Shown here: positions 43,210 through 53,868 of the stretch, in pieces | Layout of the letters: each line of letters begins with the position of its first letter | Position numbering within the stretch: position 1 is the stretch's first letter | Source of the DNA: Chaetoderma sp. LZ-2023a | Taxonomy: Eukaryota > Mollusca > Caudofoveata > Chaetodermatida > Chaetodermatidae | Direction: 5' to 3' | DNA: 64,000 nucleotides | NCBI GenBank assembly: GCA_034401795.1 | Contig: CM067359.1 | Location: 142,606,233-142,670,232 of the forward strand | The notes under the pieces: model-generated | The model's input: the letters and a program-made list of their open reading frames with translations, nothing else | Databases searched by the model: none | What the model was told of the DNA's origin: nothing | Made by a program: the position numbers and the translations under genes

Positions 43210-43600
43210 GATTTTTGTTTTGCGATCAGTACCTGTGGGTGGTGTATATCCCTGTGGATGCCTGCCTCTAAATGGGCGTTCAGACCCTATTATGTGTGGT
43301 GCTGGCGGGTGTATATCCCTGTCTCTAAATGGGCATTCAGACCCTATTATGTGTGGTGCTGGCGATCAGTACCTGTAGGTGGTGTATATCCCTGTGGATT
43401 CCTGCTTCTAAATGGGCCCTCAGACCCTATTATGTGTGGTGCTAGCGATCAGTACCTGTGGATGATGTATATCCCTGTGGATGCGCTGTCTCTAAATGGC
43501 CGTTTAGACCCTATTATGTGTGGCGATCAGTACCTGTGGGTGGTGCATATCCCTGTGGATGCCTGTCCCTAAATGGGCATTCAGATGTGTGTGGGGAGGC
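43205..43600. repeat. Tandem repeat inside the Polinton right end
   Basis: Five units of about 55-83 bp share GATCAGTACCTGTGGGTGGT, GTATATCCCTGTGGATGCC, CTAAATGGGC and GACCCTATTATGTGTGG. The left end has about one inverted unit (31,140-31,205). The array therefore expanded on one side only. Confidence 0.8.
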
Positions 43601-43871
43601 GGTGCACATGCATGCCCCCTGGATAGGATAGTACGCGCATGTGCATAAAGCCCTATGAGAGATGTATGGCTAAGTCCGTAAGAACGCGTAGCATGCATGC
43701 GCACACGTCAGATCCACGTGTCAGTGTTGTGAGAGAGTATATGCTTATATTGTACCCAGAAATCACTTCATTCTCGGCGTTCTTGGCACCGATTAGGACC
43801 GGAATGAAGCGTGAATTTCAAAACTGTTTACCATTTTAAAATCGGACCAGAAATGGCGGAGTTATCCACAA

Positions 43872-43957
43872 ATGGTAATAGCGAGATTTGAACCTGTGAT
43901 TTTAAGTTTGCTAATAAACACAAAACAAGGATCTCACGCCTTAACTACCTCGGCCAT
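43872..43957 (-). repeat. tRNA(Leu/Ser)-like sequence in the Polinton right TIR
   Basis: Mirror copy of 30,769-30,850. Here the minus strand reads TGGCCGAGGTAGTTAAGGCG, even closer to a Leu/Ser tRNA D-arm, and keeps GGTTCAAATCTCGC. Confidence 0.5.
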
Positions 43958-44004
43958 GTATGCATTAATAATTATAGCTGATAAGTTATGTGTTCTCATT
44001 GCTG

Positions 44005-44048
44005 TTACTGCATTATCTCGAAGTGACGTCAGACTGATAAGCGCAGTA
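44005..44048. promoter_or_regulatory. Imperfect palindrome with a central CRE-like TGACGTCA, right TIR
   Basis: TTACTGCATTATC, AGTGACGTCAGACT and GATAAGCGCAGTAA. Conserved counterpart of 30,676-30,720. Confidence 0.5.
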
Positions 44049-44112
44049 ACCGCAATACTCACGCTTAGAGATAAGATTACTAAGAGGCGAGATTTTAGTA
44101 GTGTTGCGGTGT

Positions 44113-44178
44113 GTCAATCAATAGAGTATTGAATTGCATAGGATTCCTAGGCCGCAGACTGGGGTTCAAATCCGCTCA
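44113..44178 (+). repeat. Second tRNA-like sequence, right TIR
   Basis: TCAATCAATAGAGTATTGAA resembles a tRNA D-arm. It is followed by GGATTCCTAGGC and GGGGTTCAAATCCGCTC (box B). No full cloverleaf could be drawn by eye. Confidence 0.4.
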
Positions 44179-44390
44179 AAAGACCTCGCTAGAACTTACC
44201 TGAAATTTCGAAACTAGGTAAGACACTAGGCCAGGGTAATATGACCAGGTTAGATAAAGACCTACCGCGACACTCCCCAGTGCGGGGTAAAAGCACCACA
44301 GACACACACCAGCCGACTGGAATAGCAACAGGGTGGGGTAGGAGATAGGTGGGGTAGGATAGGTGGAAAAGTGTCCCCCATATAGAAAAA

Positions 44391-44447
44391 CCTCCTCAGG
44401 ATACCGGTCAGAATAAGAAAGGCCGGCCACTGGCCGGTATCCTGAGG
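44391..44447. repeat. Perfect 17-bp-arm hairpin outside the Polinton right end
   Basis: CCTCCTCAGGATACCGG and CCGGTATCCTGAGGAGG flank a 23-nt loop containing GGCCGGCC. Nothing similar was seen at the left end. Confidence 0.6.
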
Positions 44448-44824
44448 AGGGGTCCGCACAGGAGTTTTATATTCTTGGCCATGGCCATGGATCGCCGAAC
44501 GGCGGTCAGTTGAGGGAGGTGGTATCATTTTAATTCCGACACTACTACTCCCCCTTCTCCTCCTCCCATACAAACAGACAGAGAGCCGAGGGGTGGGTGA
44601 GGTTGGCATCGCTATATTTCTGCCAAAATATATTAAAGATAGATCTGACGGGTGTAGTACTGTACAATTCGCAAACAAACTACTTTTAGTACTAACTAAC
44701 AGTTGCGCAAATAAGCGGCGTACACGAATACGTTACCGTACACTCATCATGCCTGATGCTCTGTCCCGCCCATGCATTTCTAATTATGCTCTGCACACTT
44801 TTGAGCGTGTTGTTGTCGATTTAT

Positions 44825-45135
44825 ACCCTTAGAACTCTGACTTCCCATAATGCAATTTTCAAGGTAACTGTACAGGTAAGCTGTTGTATTTTGAAACTAA
44901 TTTGATTGGGTGCTTTTCCTGCCATGCAAATTAGTAAAATTTTCAAAATATGCAACACAATGTTTATTAAGTAGTAGTAAATTCATCAAAGATATGCAAT
45001 TCGTACACTTCACGGACTTTTCAATGTTGATGACGGAGCTAGATATGTTATTCATTATTAATTTTGATGATTACGGCAGCATACACGTGACAACATCGTA
45101 TACTTGATTGACAGCTCGCATCCATCCATTTTCGA
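44825..45135. mobile_element. HP hairpin repeat, full-length-type copy
   Basis: GTACAGGTAAGCTGTTG, TATTTTGAAACTAATTTGAT, TTTTCAAAATATGCAACAC, GCAATTCGTACACTTCACGG, CGGAGCTAGATATG and GGCAGCATACACGTGACA follow in the usual order. Confidence 0.7.
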
Positions 45136-45244
45136 CATTGTTCTTAACTGCTATGGTATCTGTTTCGTTTTATATTTATGAATCAGTAGCTTCATATTTA
45201 TTTTCCCGTAATCATTGCTAATTCATGAATCCATTTCCTCAGTC

Positions 45245-45500
45245 AGTCATACGCAATTAAATGGCGTGTAGGATAAGCATTATGTCATGAATGACTCGAT
45301 TTCGTCCGTCTTAAACACTTACTAGTCCGTCAGGTTATGAACTGCATGTCTTTACTCTTTAATAAACATGCTGTTGAATATTTTGAAACTAATTTGACTG
45401 GGCACGATCGATCCCAACACGGGCGAAGCGTGCATGGGTGGAGCTTAACTAAGTATTCGCGGGGCATAGCTAAAACTGGAAAGGTCCATTGGGGGTGTTC
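45245..45500. mobile_element. HP hairpin repeat, opposite orientation, core arm lost
   Basis: GGCGTGTAGGATAAGC, CTAGTCCGTCAGG, TTAATAAACATGCTGTTGAA, TTTGACTGGGC, GATCGATCCCAACACGGGC, CGGGGCATAGCTAAAACTGG follow in order. Sequence from the second core arm to the AACACGGGC block is deleted. Confidence 0.7.
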
Positions 45501-46194
45501 CTACCCCAAAACACCAACCCCTTAGCTACAGCACACACCACCAGCTAAGGTTCATTAATCTCCCAAGCCTACAGCCGAGAGACACAATGCACAGAGACAT
45601 GTGCGTATTCACACAATGGGATAGCTAAACACTTGTCTTGCCAACGGCAATTGCAATTTTCTAAACTCGTAAACATACTGGGCCGATAGATGAGACAAAT
45701 GTCCATTATAAAATAAATTTATTATCTATAAACTGAACGTAAACCTAGAAATAGTTTGGTATAATTAGTGACAAAGTAGTATTTTACCACAGAGACGGTT
45801 CTCTATTTGTGATGTTTACGACTTATTAATAGGCGAGACTTAATAACGATCACTGGTCATAAAGGTGTACTGCACACAGTGGTATATATTAAGCCAGTCC
45901 TCGGGTCAAAGAAACCCTCTGAGGATCAATGGGAGCTTGCCATAGGCAAGTTTTGAAATTAAGATGAGATTAAGCGAAAGTCCAGTCAAACGAGGGTCCC
46001 CAACCCCGCCCAAAGATTTCGGATGGGGTGTAGTCCCTCCACCCCCCCCCCCCCCCCCTCCATTGTCTACAGCCATGACGAGTTGCATCCCATTTAGACA
46101 TGTGGGAAGCCAGCAACTCATCCCGAGCAGGGAGTGCTGCTGGCATTATATATCTCCGTTACAATTCTAATCCAATTGTTAATCCCATCTGTCA

Positions 46195-46300
46195 CTCATG
46201 TATATGACGTCATAGTCAATCACGGCAAATGTATGCTGAGGTCCCAATCAGATACGCAATGAATGACGTATCTAGATCTGCGGTCAGGTCGAGCTACGAT
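46195..46300. repeat. HP repeat fragment (CRE-containing end)
   Basis: TATATGACGTCATAGTCAAT, CAATGAATGACGTATCTAGA. Only the outer block is present. Confidence 0.55.
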
Positions 46301-48240
46301 GACCCGCGCTGTGCTAGAACTGTCGGCAACTCACTAGAAAATTTACGAGCAACTAACTATCAGCAACTACTTGCGCTACCCGTTTCCAAGTCGTACGTGC
46401 GCTTATGTCAACTGGAAACGCAGCATGAATTAACAGGTCATGTAATTATTTTGAAACGACCTTTCATATTTGCAATATTTGTTTGTTGTGCATTATCGCC
46501 TTAAAATGTGTATAGGCCTATTGTATCCCATGTGCCCATGAAATCATTACATAATCTGTTCTGCATCATGTCTCAAACACACAGGTGACAAAGAAACAAG
46601 GATAGTTTCCTTTCCTATGGTAATTATGTATTTTCTTTTTGCTACGTGCTTTAAATTGTAGATCATGCCTTTTGCTAATACGTAGCCTAATAATCCAGGG
46701 TGGTTGAGGTTAATAAAATATTCTCATGTATAAAATCTGTCAGCAAAAACACAGGAATTAAACATAAATAGAAAAAAGCGTGTACAAGACATTCCGGAAC
46801 GTTCCACAAATTGTACATAGATTAAAAATTTTAGATAGATTTTAGCTATAGATTTATATATATTTTAAATTTTAAGAGTGGGCGCCATACTGAAACACAG
46901 CAGGGCCGTGAATAGAAAAACAATGATATCAAGAGTTACTCATAGAATATGCCTCTCAACTTTAATCAAGCTACATTTCTTATTAACGGATGAGTAGCGT
47001 TTTTAAATTTTAAGGGTGCATGGAGAGTCCTACTAATAACAAGCAGAACAGTGAATCGAAAATCGGGCTCTCTAACGGATGTTGGACATATTTATAGAAT
47101 AGTAGAGTGAAGTTTCAGCGAGATTGGATGAAAATTGAATGAGGAGTACTAAAAACAACAAGAACATAACCGACCAACCATTCGAGATCCATTCCGGATC
47201 TAAATATTATCTGCTAAAATAGTTTGATTTTCCTTACAGAGTTAGTAAATATAATATTATGCGAAAACACTTCACATTCAAACTAGATCGATAAAAGACA
47301 AACTTAGTGACGCCATTTTATAGTATCATCAGTTGATGTTACGTCATGTGATTGTATCTTCAGGTCCTTGATTGACAGATCTGATCCGTGAATTATGAGA
47401 CTGTTATAGCTTGAATTAAATAATCTTCTAGCATTGCTTTAAGTAATTAACCCCTTAAATATGCAATTTTGTTTAATTTTCTCATTTGCTGGCCATAAAA
47501 AGACGATTTCTGAAAATTTACCACTGTAATGACTGACTCTGTAATCCATCAGTTTCTGTGTACTGATTGGCTACAGCCGATAAAGTCAGTTACCAACAAT
47601 CGTAATTACACTCATGTTGATATTAGCTGGCCTGCGATTGACGGCAACCGATCGTAGACGTAGAACATGCTCTGTTCCAGCGATTTGAGATTTTTTGGAC
47701 GGCAATTGATGGCGATCGAAGGTCAAACCTGTCAGAGACTAAATCGTTCGCTGGGAGTTGCCTATAGTTGCTGGAAAATCAAGCGGAGACTGATTGAGTT
47801 CATCATCATCATCGTCATTGTCGTCGTTATTGTCGTCGTCGTCTACATGCTGAACGGCGGCGCCGATATAGGTGCATTTCTGATTGGTGAAGAGTTGACC
47901 ATATGACCTCATTTGAACAGGGCCCCATAGATTTCACGTGCGTTATACATGTCAATCATAAAAATGTGTTAATAGATCTACATCTCGAACACAGACTGGG
48001 AGACAGGCGTCTGTTCTGATTGGTCGAGAGGGTTGTGACGTCATCTAATTTGCATATTAGGCCACGCCCAAAGGCTAACCGTATGCCACTTAAAAAACAA
48101 GATTACTGAAGAAAAAAATTAAGGAAAATATTGACCTATCCATGAAACTGAGACTGATACTAAATAGAATCAGATGCTATATGTGACAGGAAATACATTG
48201 CTATTTCTTTGAAACTTAGTGTTATTTTTAAAAATAACTT
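46301..48240. other. Non-coding, little recognisable
   Basis: AT-rich. A family M fragment is present near 47,505-47,560 (AAAATTTACCACTGTAATGA then CTGACTC). A short ATC/GTC run at 47,800-47,845 creates a spurious hydrophobic reading frame. Confidence 0.5.
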
Positions 48241-48304
48241 ATAATGCAGTGTAATTATCTTTGCAATGACCAATCACGTACACTTTGTAACCGTGATATC
48301 ACTA

Positions 48305-48535
<231 letters not shown>

Positions 48536-48584
48536 CATAAATATGTCACAACATTAAGGTAAGCACCACTAGCCTGCTAATAGA

Positions 48585-48910
48585 ATAATGAATTACGCCA
48601 CGTGTAGGTTGACGTCAAAATCAATTGCGTCACGACTTACGTATCAAAGTCCGTTATAAACTCTTAATTAATAGTACGAATGGTATATTTGTATTATTTA
48701 ATAACCATTCTGTTGAATATATTGAAACTAGCCATATGCAGCAACTTCACCCAGTTAGATTAGTTAAAGAAATATCCAACAGCTTACCTATATAGTTTTC
48801 CAGAAATTGAGATTCAGGCAGTTGAGAGTTCGATCGATCCCAACACGGGCAAAGCGTGGGAGGAGCTTAGCCAGAGATGGGCGGGGCATAGCAAAAACTG
48901 GATTTATCCA
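48585..48910. mobile_element. HP hairpin repeat, full-length-type copy
   Basis: CCACGTGTAGGTTGACGTCA, TAGTACGAATGG, CCATTCTGTTGAATATATTG, CACCCAGTTAGATTAG, CCAACAGCTTACC, GTTCGATCGATCCCAACACG, GGGCGGGGCATAGC follow in order. The hairpin arms are diverged. Confidence 0.75.
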
Positions 48911-49129
48911 ATAGTAGTATCGCCTGTTGATGGCTGTTGACGGATAGGTTTCTGGACATCGATGCCCCTTGATGGCTGTACTTTGCCTGCTGATGGCCAT
49001 TGACAGCTGTTAATACGCCTTCAATGAACAACTTTATACCTGCTGATCACCGCTGACGGCCGTAAATATGCTCTTCACAGCAGAACATATAGCGATTGAT
49101 TGCCGTTGAATCAACCTTTCCAGAGTATT

Positions 49130-49525
49130 CATCTATCAATCTGACGTCATATGATGTCATAATCAGCTTATCGGCGTGTAGGATGACGTCATAATCATTA
49201 CGTCATAAATAATTCTATATGGCCCAGCCCGGCCCGTCTTTAACTCTTAATAGTCCGACGCGTACGAATTGCATGCCTCTACTATTTAATAACCACACTG
49301 TTGAATATTTTGAAACAAATTTGACTGGGCACTGTTGCTGCCATAGTCAGCAACAGCACCCAGTCAAATTAGTTTCAAAATATTCAACAGCTTACCTGTA
49401 TAGTTTTCTGGAAATTGGTAGTCAGGACGTTCAGAGATCGATCGATCGATCCCATCACGAGCGAGGTGTGGGTGGAGCTAAGCTAGAGATGGGCGGGGCA
49501 TGGCTAAAACTGAAAAGGTCCATTG
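49130..49525. mobile_element. HP hairpin repeat, best-preserved copy
   Basis: Contains two TGACGTCA sites (about 49,141 and 49,183), GTACGAATTGCATGCC, then a 93-bp core hairpin at 49,298-49,390. The 43-nt arms have only three mismatches around a CCATAGT loop. It continues GCTTACCTGTATAGTTTTCT, GATCGATCGATCCCATCACG, GATGGGCGGGGCATGGC. There is no reading frame. Confidence 0.85.
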
Positions 49526-49574
49526 AATGGTCATATTGCGGCCATAACAGGTGGGCTTACGTCAATTCCAAAAC

Positions 49575-49672
49575 ATCCATACACGTAAGTTGTTGAATAT
49601 TTTGAAAATAATTTGATAGAAAGAAGTTGACATATCAGCCAATAGGAATTTTCAAATAAATTTCAAATATTC
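49575..49672. repeat. HP-type core hairpin fragment
   Basis: ACACGTAAGTTGTTGAATAT and TTTTGAAAATAATTTGATAG, with a partial inverted TTTCAAATAAATTTCAAATA. Confidence 0.5.
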
Positions 49673-50039
49673 ACCTGAGTGATTCCGTATTACGTAAAGT
49701 TGATCTGTATCAGACTGTCCAGAAGGAACGGGGGATCCTGAGCACCTCGGCTGGTTACCGTAACCAGAATAAACCTTTCGCATCCATAAACATGAAGAAG
49801 CACAAAAGAAAGCACGAAATATCAGCGCGCAGCAAAATAAAGCAACATTAGAGTCATGAAGTCAAAAGACACTAGTATCAACTATCGGATATTGAATAAT
49901 TTGTAAATTGATATAGACGTTAATCCTCGGTGGTGGTTGTTGTTGTTGTTGCTGTTGCTGTTGCTGTTGTTGTTCCCGTCTTGTTCGGCTTGAATTTTTC
50001 TCTTTGAGTATGGGCAGCTGGCATAATTTATACAAAACA

Positions 50040-50118
50040 AGATTATGATGCCATCCTACACGTCACGTAGTTAATTATGACGCCATATGATGGATGGATA
50101 AAGTGGAAAGGTCCAGTG
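50040..50118. repeat. HP repeat fragment
   Basis: TATGATGCCATCCTACACGT, CACGTAGTTAATTATGACGC, CATATGATGGATGGA and AAAGGTCCAGTG form the outer block only. Confidence 0.55.
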
Positions 50119-50353
50119 ATCAACACCATGGAAGTGTGATAAGAATTCTTGAAGTACGAAGAATAACTCATCAGTTGAAGGGGATCTTGCACAATGAGTG
50201 AGCAATGTAAAACGGAGCTGGGGGCCTTATGAAGCCGACTCTGAATCAGAGTTAGACATTGTAGACGAGATACTGAACCTATACCGGACCTGGATAATGC
50301 AGTTCACAGGGTTGGTACAGGGTCATTGGGGTGGGAACGGGAGAGATACCTAC

Positions 50354-50442
50354 TGTTAGCTATGCTATATGATAATAGGAACCGCCCCCAGTCCCTATCT
50401 GAAGCACACAGAAGAGGAAACATGTAGAAACAGGAATCAACA
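50354..50442 (-). repeat. Copia 3' LTR (89 bp)
   Basis: Same length as the partner at 58,650-58,738 and 81 of 89 bases identical. A purine-rich stretch (GCAGAAGAAGCCAGCAA on the minus strand) abuts it as the polypurine-tract candidate. Confidence 0.9.
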
Positions 50443-50871
50443 TTGCTGGCTTCTTCTGCTGACATCTTTTCGATAGGTTGATCAGTTATAGTCCACACAC
50501 GCCTACACTAGACTGATTCAAAATCAGTTCTAAGTTCCTGTTTATGCTATGACTATATACACTATTCATTGGTTAGGCTGGCGAACTGCGGCACGGTTCT
50601 CATTGTCACAAAAACACGATTGTTGTGATTGAACATGTAATTGGTGTGAAACTATAAACATCTAATTACACAGTCCTGTATTGCTGTTTATAGTTTACAA
50701 TTTCGTAACACTTCCAAAAGTCTTCTTGCAGATGCACTACGTTTGGTTTAAAGCATCTGTAATCTGTTCCTTTTCCTCTACCCAAACCACCGTTATCTCT
50801 TATTCTTGAACCATTTCTCTGATCCTTGCAACATCGACTCTGAGACGTCTGTCAGTGATGGTTTTCAATGT

Positions 50872-51207
50872 TTACAATGTAGCTTTCAGCGAAGCATTGT
50901 CTGAATAGCAGTCAACTGGTGGAAGAGTAGATAATCTGAATACTTCTTGGACAAGCGCCGAGACAAGAAATCCTGCATCCGCCGCCTCACTCAATGCCAG
51001 AGTTTCTGATGCCAGTGGACTCTTAGTTACCCCGTTAAGTTTCTTTGACTGCCAGCTTATTGAAACAACATGATCATTTCCTCCTTTCAGAAAGACAATG
51101 AAGGCACCTTGAGATGACCCATCTCCGAGACTCGCATATGTAGCATCTGAATAAGTGACAGCACTAAGCTGACTGGGATCTCCAAGATTTGGCAATCTGA
51201 TGTCCAC
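50872..51207 (-). pseudogene. Copia RNase H region
   Basis: TYSDATYASLGDGSSQGAFI gives the first acidic block, SWQSKKLNGVTKSPLASETL the second (SETLAL glutamate), and VDCYSDNASLKATL the third. Removes element RNA during reverse transcription. It lies just upstream of the 3' LTR. Confidence 0.85.
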
Positions 51208-51210
51208 TTT

Positions 51211-52641
51211 CTATGATTTGAGCTTGGAAAGCGCTTTGTTTGCCTCATGGATCATCTTTATTGTTGGGTGTTTACCTATGTTACTCATCACACATGTTTC
51301 AAAAGTCAGGTCAGGACGTGTCTGAGTCACAACCAATATCATTTGGCCACTCAGTCTTTTCAGTTCTTTTCTTTCCTCTTCATTAAGCTCATCTGTCCTT
51401 CTAGTCGAACGACTCTTGTTTAACTTAATTTCTTTAATTGTTTGCATGTATATATCTAGGTTTACTGTCACACCTTGAGGAGTTTGCAACACATTAAGTC
51501 CTAAGTATTTGAAAGATCCATTTGCATGCACACTGACTTCGAAAATATTCTTAACTCCACAATAACTTCAGAATGAAATTTTTTACTTTCACAGAATTCA
51601 AAGTCATTCACATGGCTAACTAGAATATCCATGAGTTTACCATCTGAAGCGCCTTGCCATAGGAACAAACCACTGTAATAGATACTAATCGTCGCACCAA
51701 GATCCATCATAACATTCTTGACTCTATCATAGTATGAACGTGGTGAATCGTTGAGGCCATAGATACATCGCTTGAGACGCCAAATAGTTTCCTCTGGACT
51801 CAAATACACTTCTCTCTCTATTGGCCTACCTTGGAGAAAAGCAGATGTAATATCGATGGACTCCAAATCTCATGACATCATTGCAAAAATCAGAAAAACC
51901 AGTCGCAGACATTCTCTACTGCATGTGGGGGAATCCTTCCTCAAATTGCTTGTGTCCTCAAATCCGCGAGCCACTAACCATGCTTTAACCTTCTTCTTCC
52001 CATCAGAGGTAAACCTCTCAGTTATGACCCATCGAAAAGAAATTGCTGGTTGATTTGTATTTGGAACCGCCTCAAAAACCTCATTCTGAATCATGTTGTT
52101 CAACTCTTTCTCTTTGGCATCAACAACCTCTTGTGACAGCTCTTGATCCAGAGTCATGAATACAGCATTTGCAACATCTGATAGATCACTCCACGATTCC
52201 ACATGATCCCAGTTGACACACATAGGCTCCTCCTCACCTGCAATCATAATCAATTTAAATTTAACACATGAGTTTCGCCTAGGTTTAACTGAATGGTCCT
52301 TAATGACATTATAACTTTGTGATTCTGAAGCACTATCACATACAGACGAACGAGAATTGTCAATATTCTCCATCTCTGAAATCTCTTCATTCACATTCTT
52401 ATACACCTGGTGCATTAACTGACTCTACACAATTATCTTCATTACTATCATTCACTGTACCTAGATGATCTTCTTCATTCCTATCTGTTCTAACCTGTCT
52501 CTTAACTGTCTCCTTCCATCTTTTCTTTCCTATCCCCTCAAGTTCAGGTGATGCCCGCTGGACACCTTTTTCTAACTCTGAACTCTTCATGCTCATCAAC
52601 TGACATGGATGAATTCTATAGTAGACCCCCCCCCCCCCCAT
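51211..52641 (-). pseudogene. Copia linker and reverse transcriptase region
   Basis: 52,641-51,870 holds the variable linker and the RT N-terminus (AVPNTNQPAISFRWVITERF, KVKAWLVARGFEDTSNLRKD). 51,866-51,501 holds IDITSAFLQGRPIEREVYLS (RT motif A context) and RLKRCIYGLNDSPRSYYDRV. 51,531-51,211 holds the connection region (RLSGQMILVVTQTRPDLTFE). These are textbook copia RT landmarks. Part of a broken element. Confidence 0.85.
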
Positions 52642-52900
52642 GTCTTACCAGAACAAATTGTCCATCTTGTCCAAGCACAACATCTGGCCCTTTCCATTCT
52701 TTGAAATTCTTCTGCCGATAAACTTTATCACCATTCGAATAATTTTCATCAGCATATGTTCTCACATTGTGCCGTAACGCTCTGTGTTCTTTCACTTGAC
52801 TCTGCCTGTATAAAGTTCTCTCTTGCCTTATGTAATGCCTCCATGTTCTTACGTATTATATCATTGGAAGTTGTGGGCTCCAATGCTGGAATATGGTCTA

Positions 52901-53783
52901 TTAAAACTGATGGTGTCTTGATGCCATGTCCGAAAACCAACTGATTCGGGCTGTATCCACCATGATTCTGAAGAGTTTTTTTGCACTAACTGTCCAGGTC
53001 AATGCAACAGCAGGATCACACTTTACATCTAGTAACGTTTCGTCCATTGTCTCTGCAAGTATTAGAGTATGCCTTTCAACAATCCCATTACTAAATGGAG
53101 ATTCAGCTGCTGTTGTATTGGTCTCGACATTCAATTTCTCATTCATCTCACGAAAGCTTTCATTTGAGAACGCACTACCATTATCTGTGAGAAACTTTGT
53201 GGGAGATCCAAAATATGCTATCCAAATATGATACACCTTACATAAAATCTCATTGTGATGCTTTGTTGCTATGAGACACGCTGCCGAGTATCTTGTAGCT
53301 GTGTCAATCAAATGAAGAATGCATGATTCATTGTGAATGTATTCCTTTAGGTCCATACATACCACTTGGTTAAAGTTATCAGCCAGAGGTAGACCAACAA
53401 CTGGCCGCAATGGCTGCCAGTTGAATTTTTCACAAATTTCACAAGAGTCACAGCATTCCTTGATAATGTCTAAAAATTCTTCATCATCAAAGTTCTTACT
53501 CACTTTCACTAGCTTACGTAGTTTTTCTTTGGATGCATGCGAGAACTGTCTATGCAGCTTCACTGCCTTTTTCATCTTATCACTATACGAGAGAGTTTGA
53601 ATATGAACATTGTGTAGCACAATAGAGTTTGTAGTGTTAGAGTGAAGCAACAAATTAGTAAGTGGTAAACATCCCGAAGATGTACACTGCAGTTTTACCC
53701 GATCATCAAACACATCTGCTGTGTCTGAATCGAAACCAAGAACTATCTGTGCCCTCTTCATGGACGATCGACTCAATAGCAAT
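52901..53783 (-). pseudogene. Copia integrase region
   Basis: Carries the HHCC zinc finger (HRQFSHASKEKL ... CCDSCEICEKF) and the integrase core: VVCMDLKEYIHNES with the first aspartate, KFLTDNGSAFSNESF with the second, and a glutamate in SPFSNGIVERHTLIL. The reading on the upstream side continues into element G at 53,784, so the first residues of the larger open stretch (to 54,040) are not copia. Part of a broken element. Confidence 0.85.
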
Positions 53784-53868
53784 TGTAGTTCGGATCGACC
53801 GGTCAGGTACTGGCCATACCAGCTAAGCTGGGTACGCGCCGCCCGTCCTGGATTCGTTCCCTGAACAC

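Larger units (their letters stand above)
30340..44325. mobile_element. Polinton/Maverick, structurally near-complete, coding regions broken
   Basis: About 14.0 kb bounded by inverted repeats of about 0.65-0.7 kb. It encodes the diagnostic Polinton set: A32-type packaging ATPase (36,010), retroviral-type integrase (39,341) and protein-primed family B DNA polymerase (40,400-43,209, minus). About a dozen small frames accompany them, including candidate capsid and membrane proteins. The ends begin near CGGCTAGTGTGTG (left) and its complement (right). No clear 6-bp target duplication was found. The two inverted repeats differ at about 20 of 400 aligned bases (about 95% identical by eye), so insertion is fairly recent on that measure. 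Several coding breaks are present. Confidence 0.9.
43680..44325 (-). repeat. Polinton right terminal inverted repeat
   Basis: Inverted complement of the left repeat. The outer edge is GTGCGGGGTAAAAGCACCAC followed by a short ACAC run. Its inner part (about 43,610-43,870) also resembles 53,869-54,150 and 61,666-61,935 of element G. Confidence 0.9.

Noticed and set aside
47667-47906. 79-residue frame with an apparent transmembrane helix
   Set aside because: The hydrophobic stretch comes from a short ATC/GTC repeat. No similarity or conserved context.
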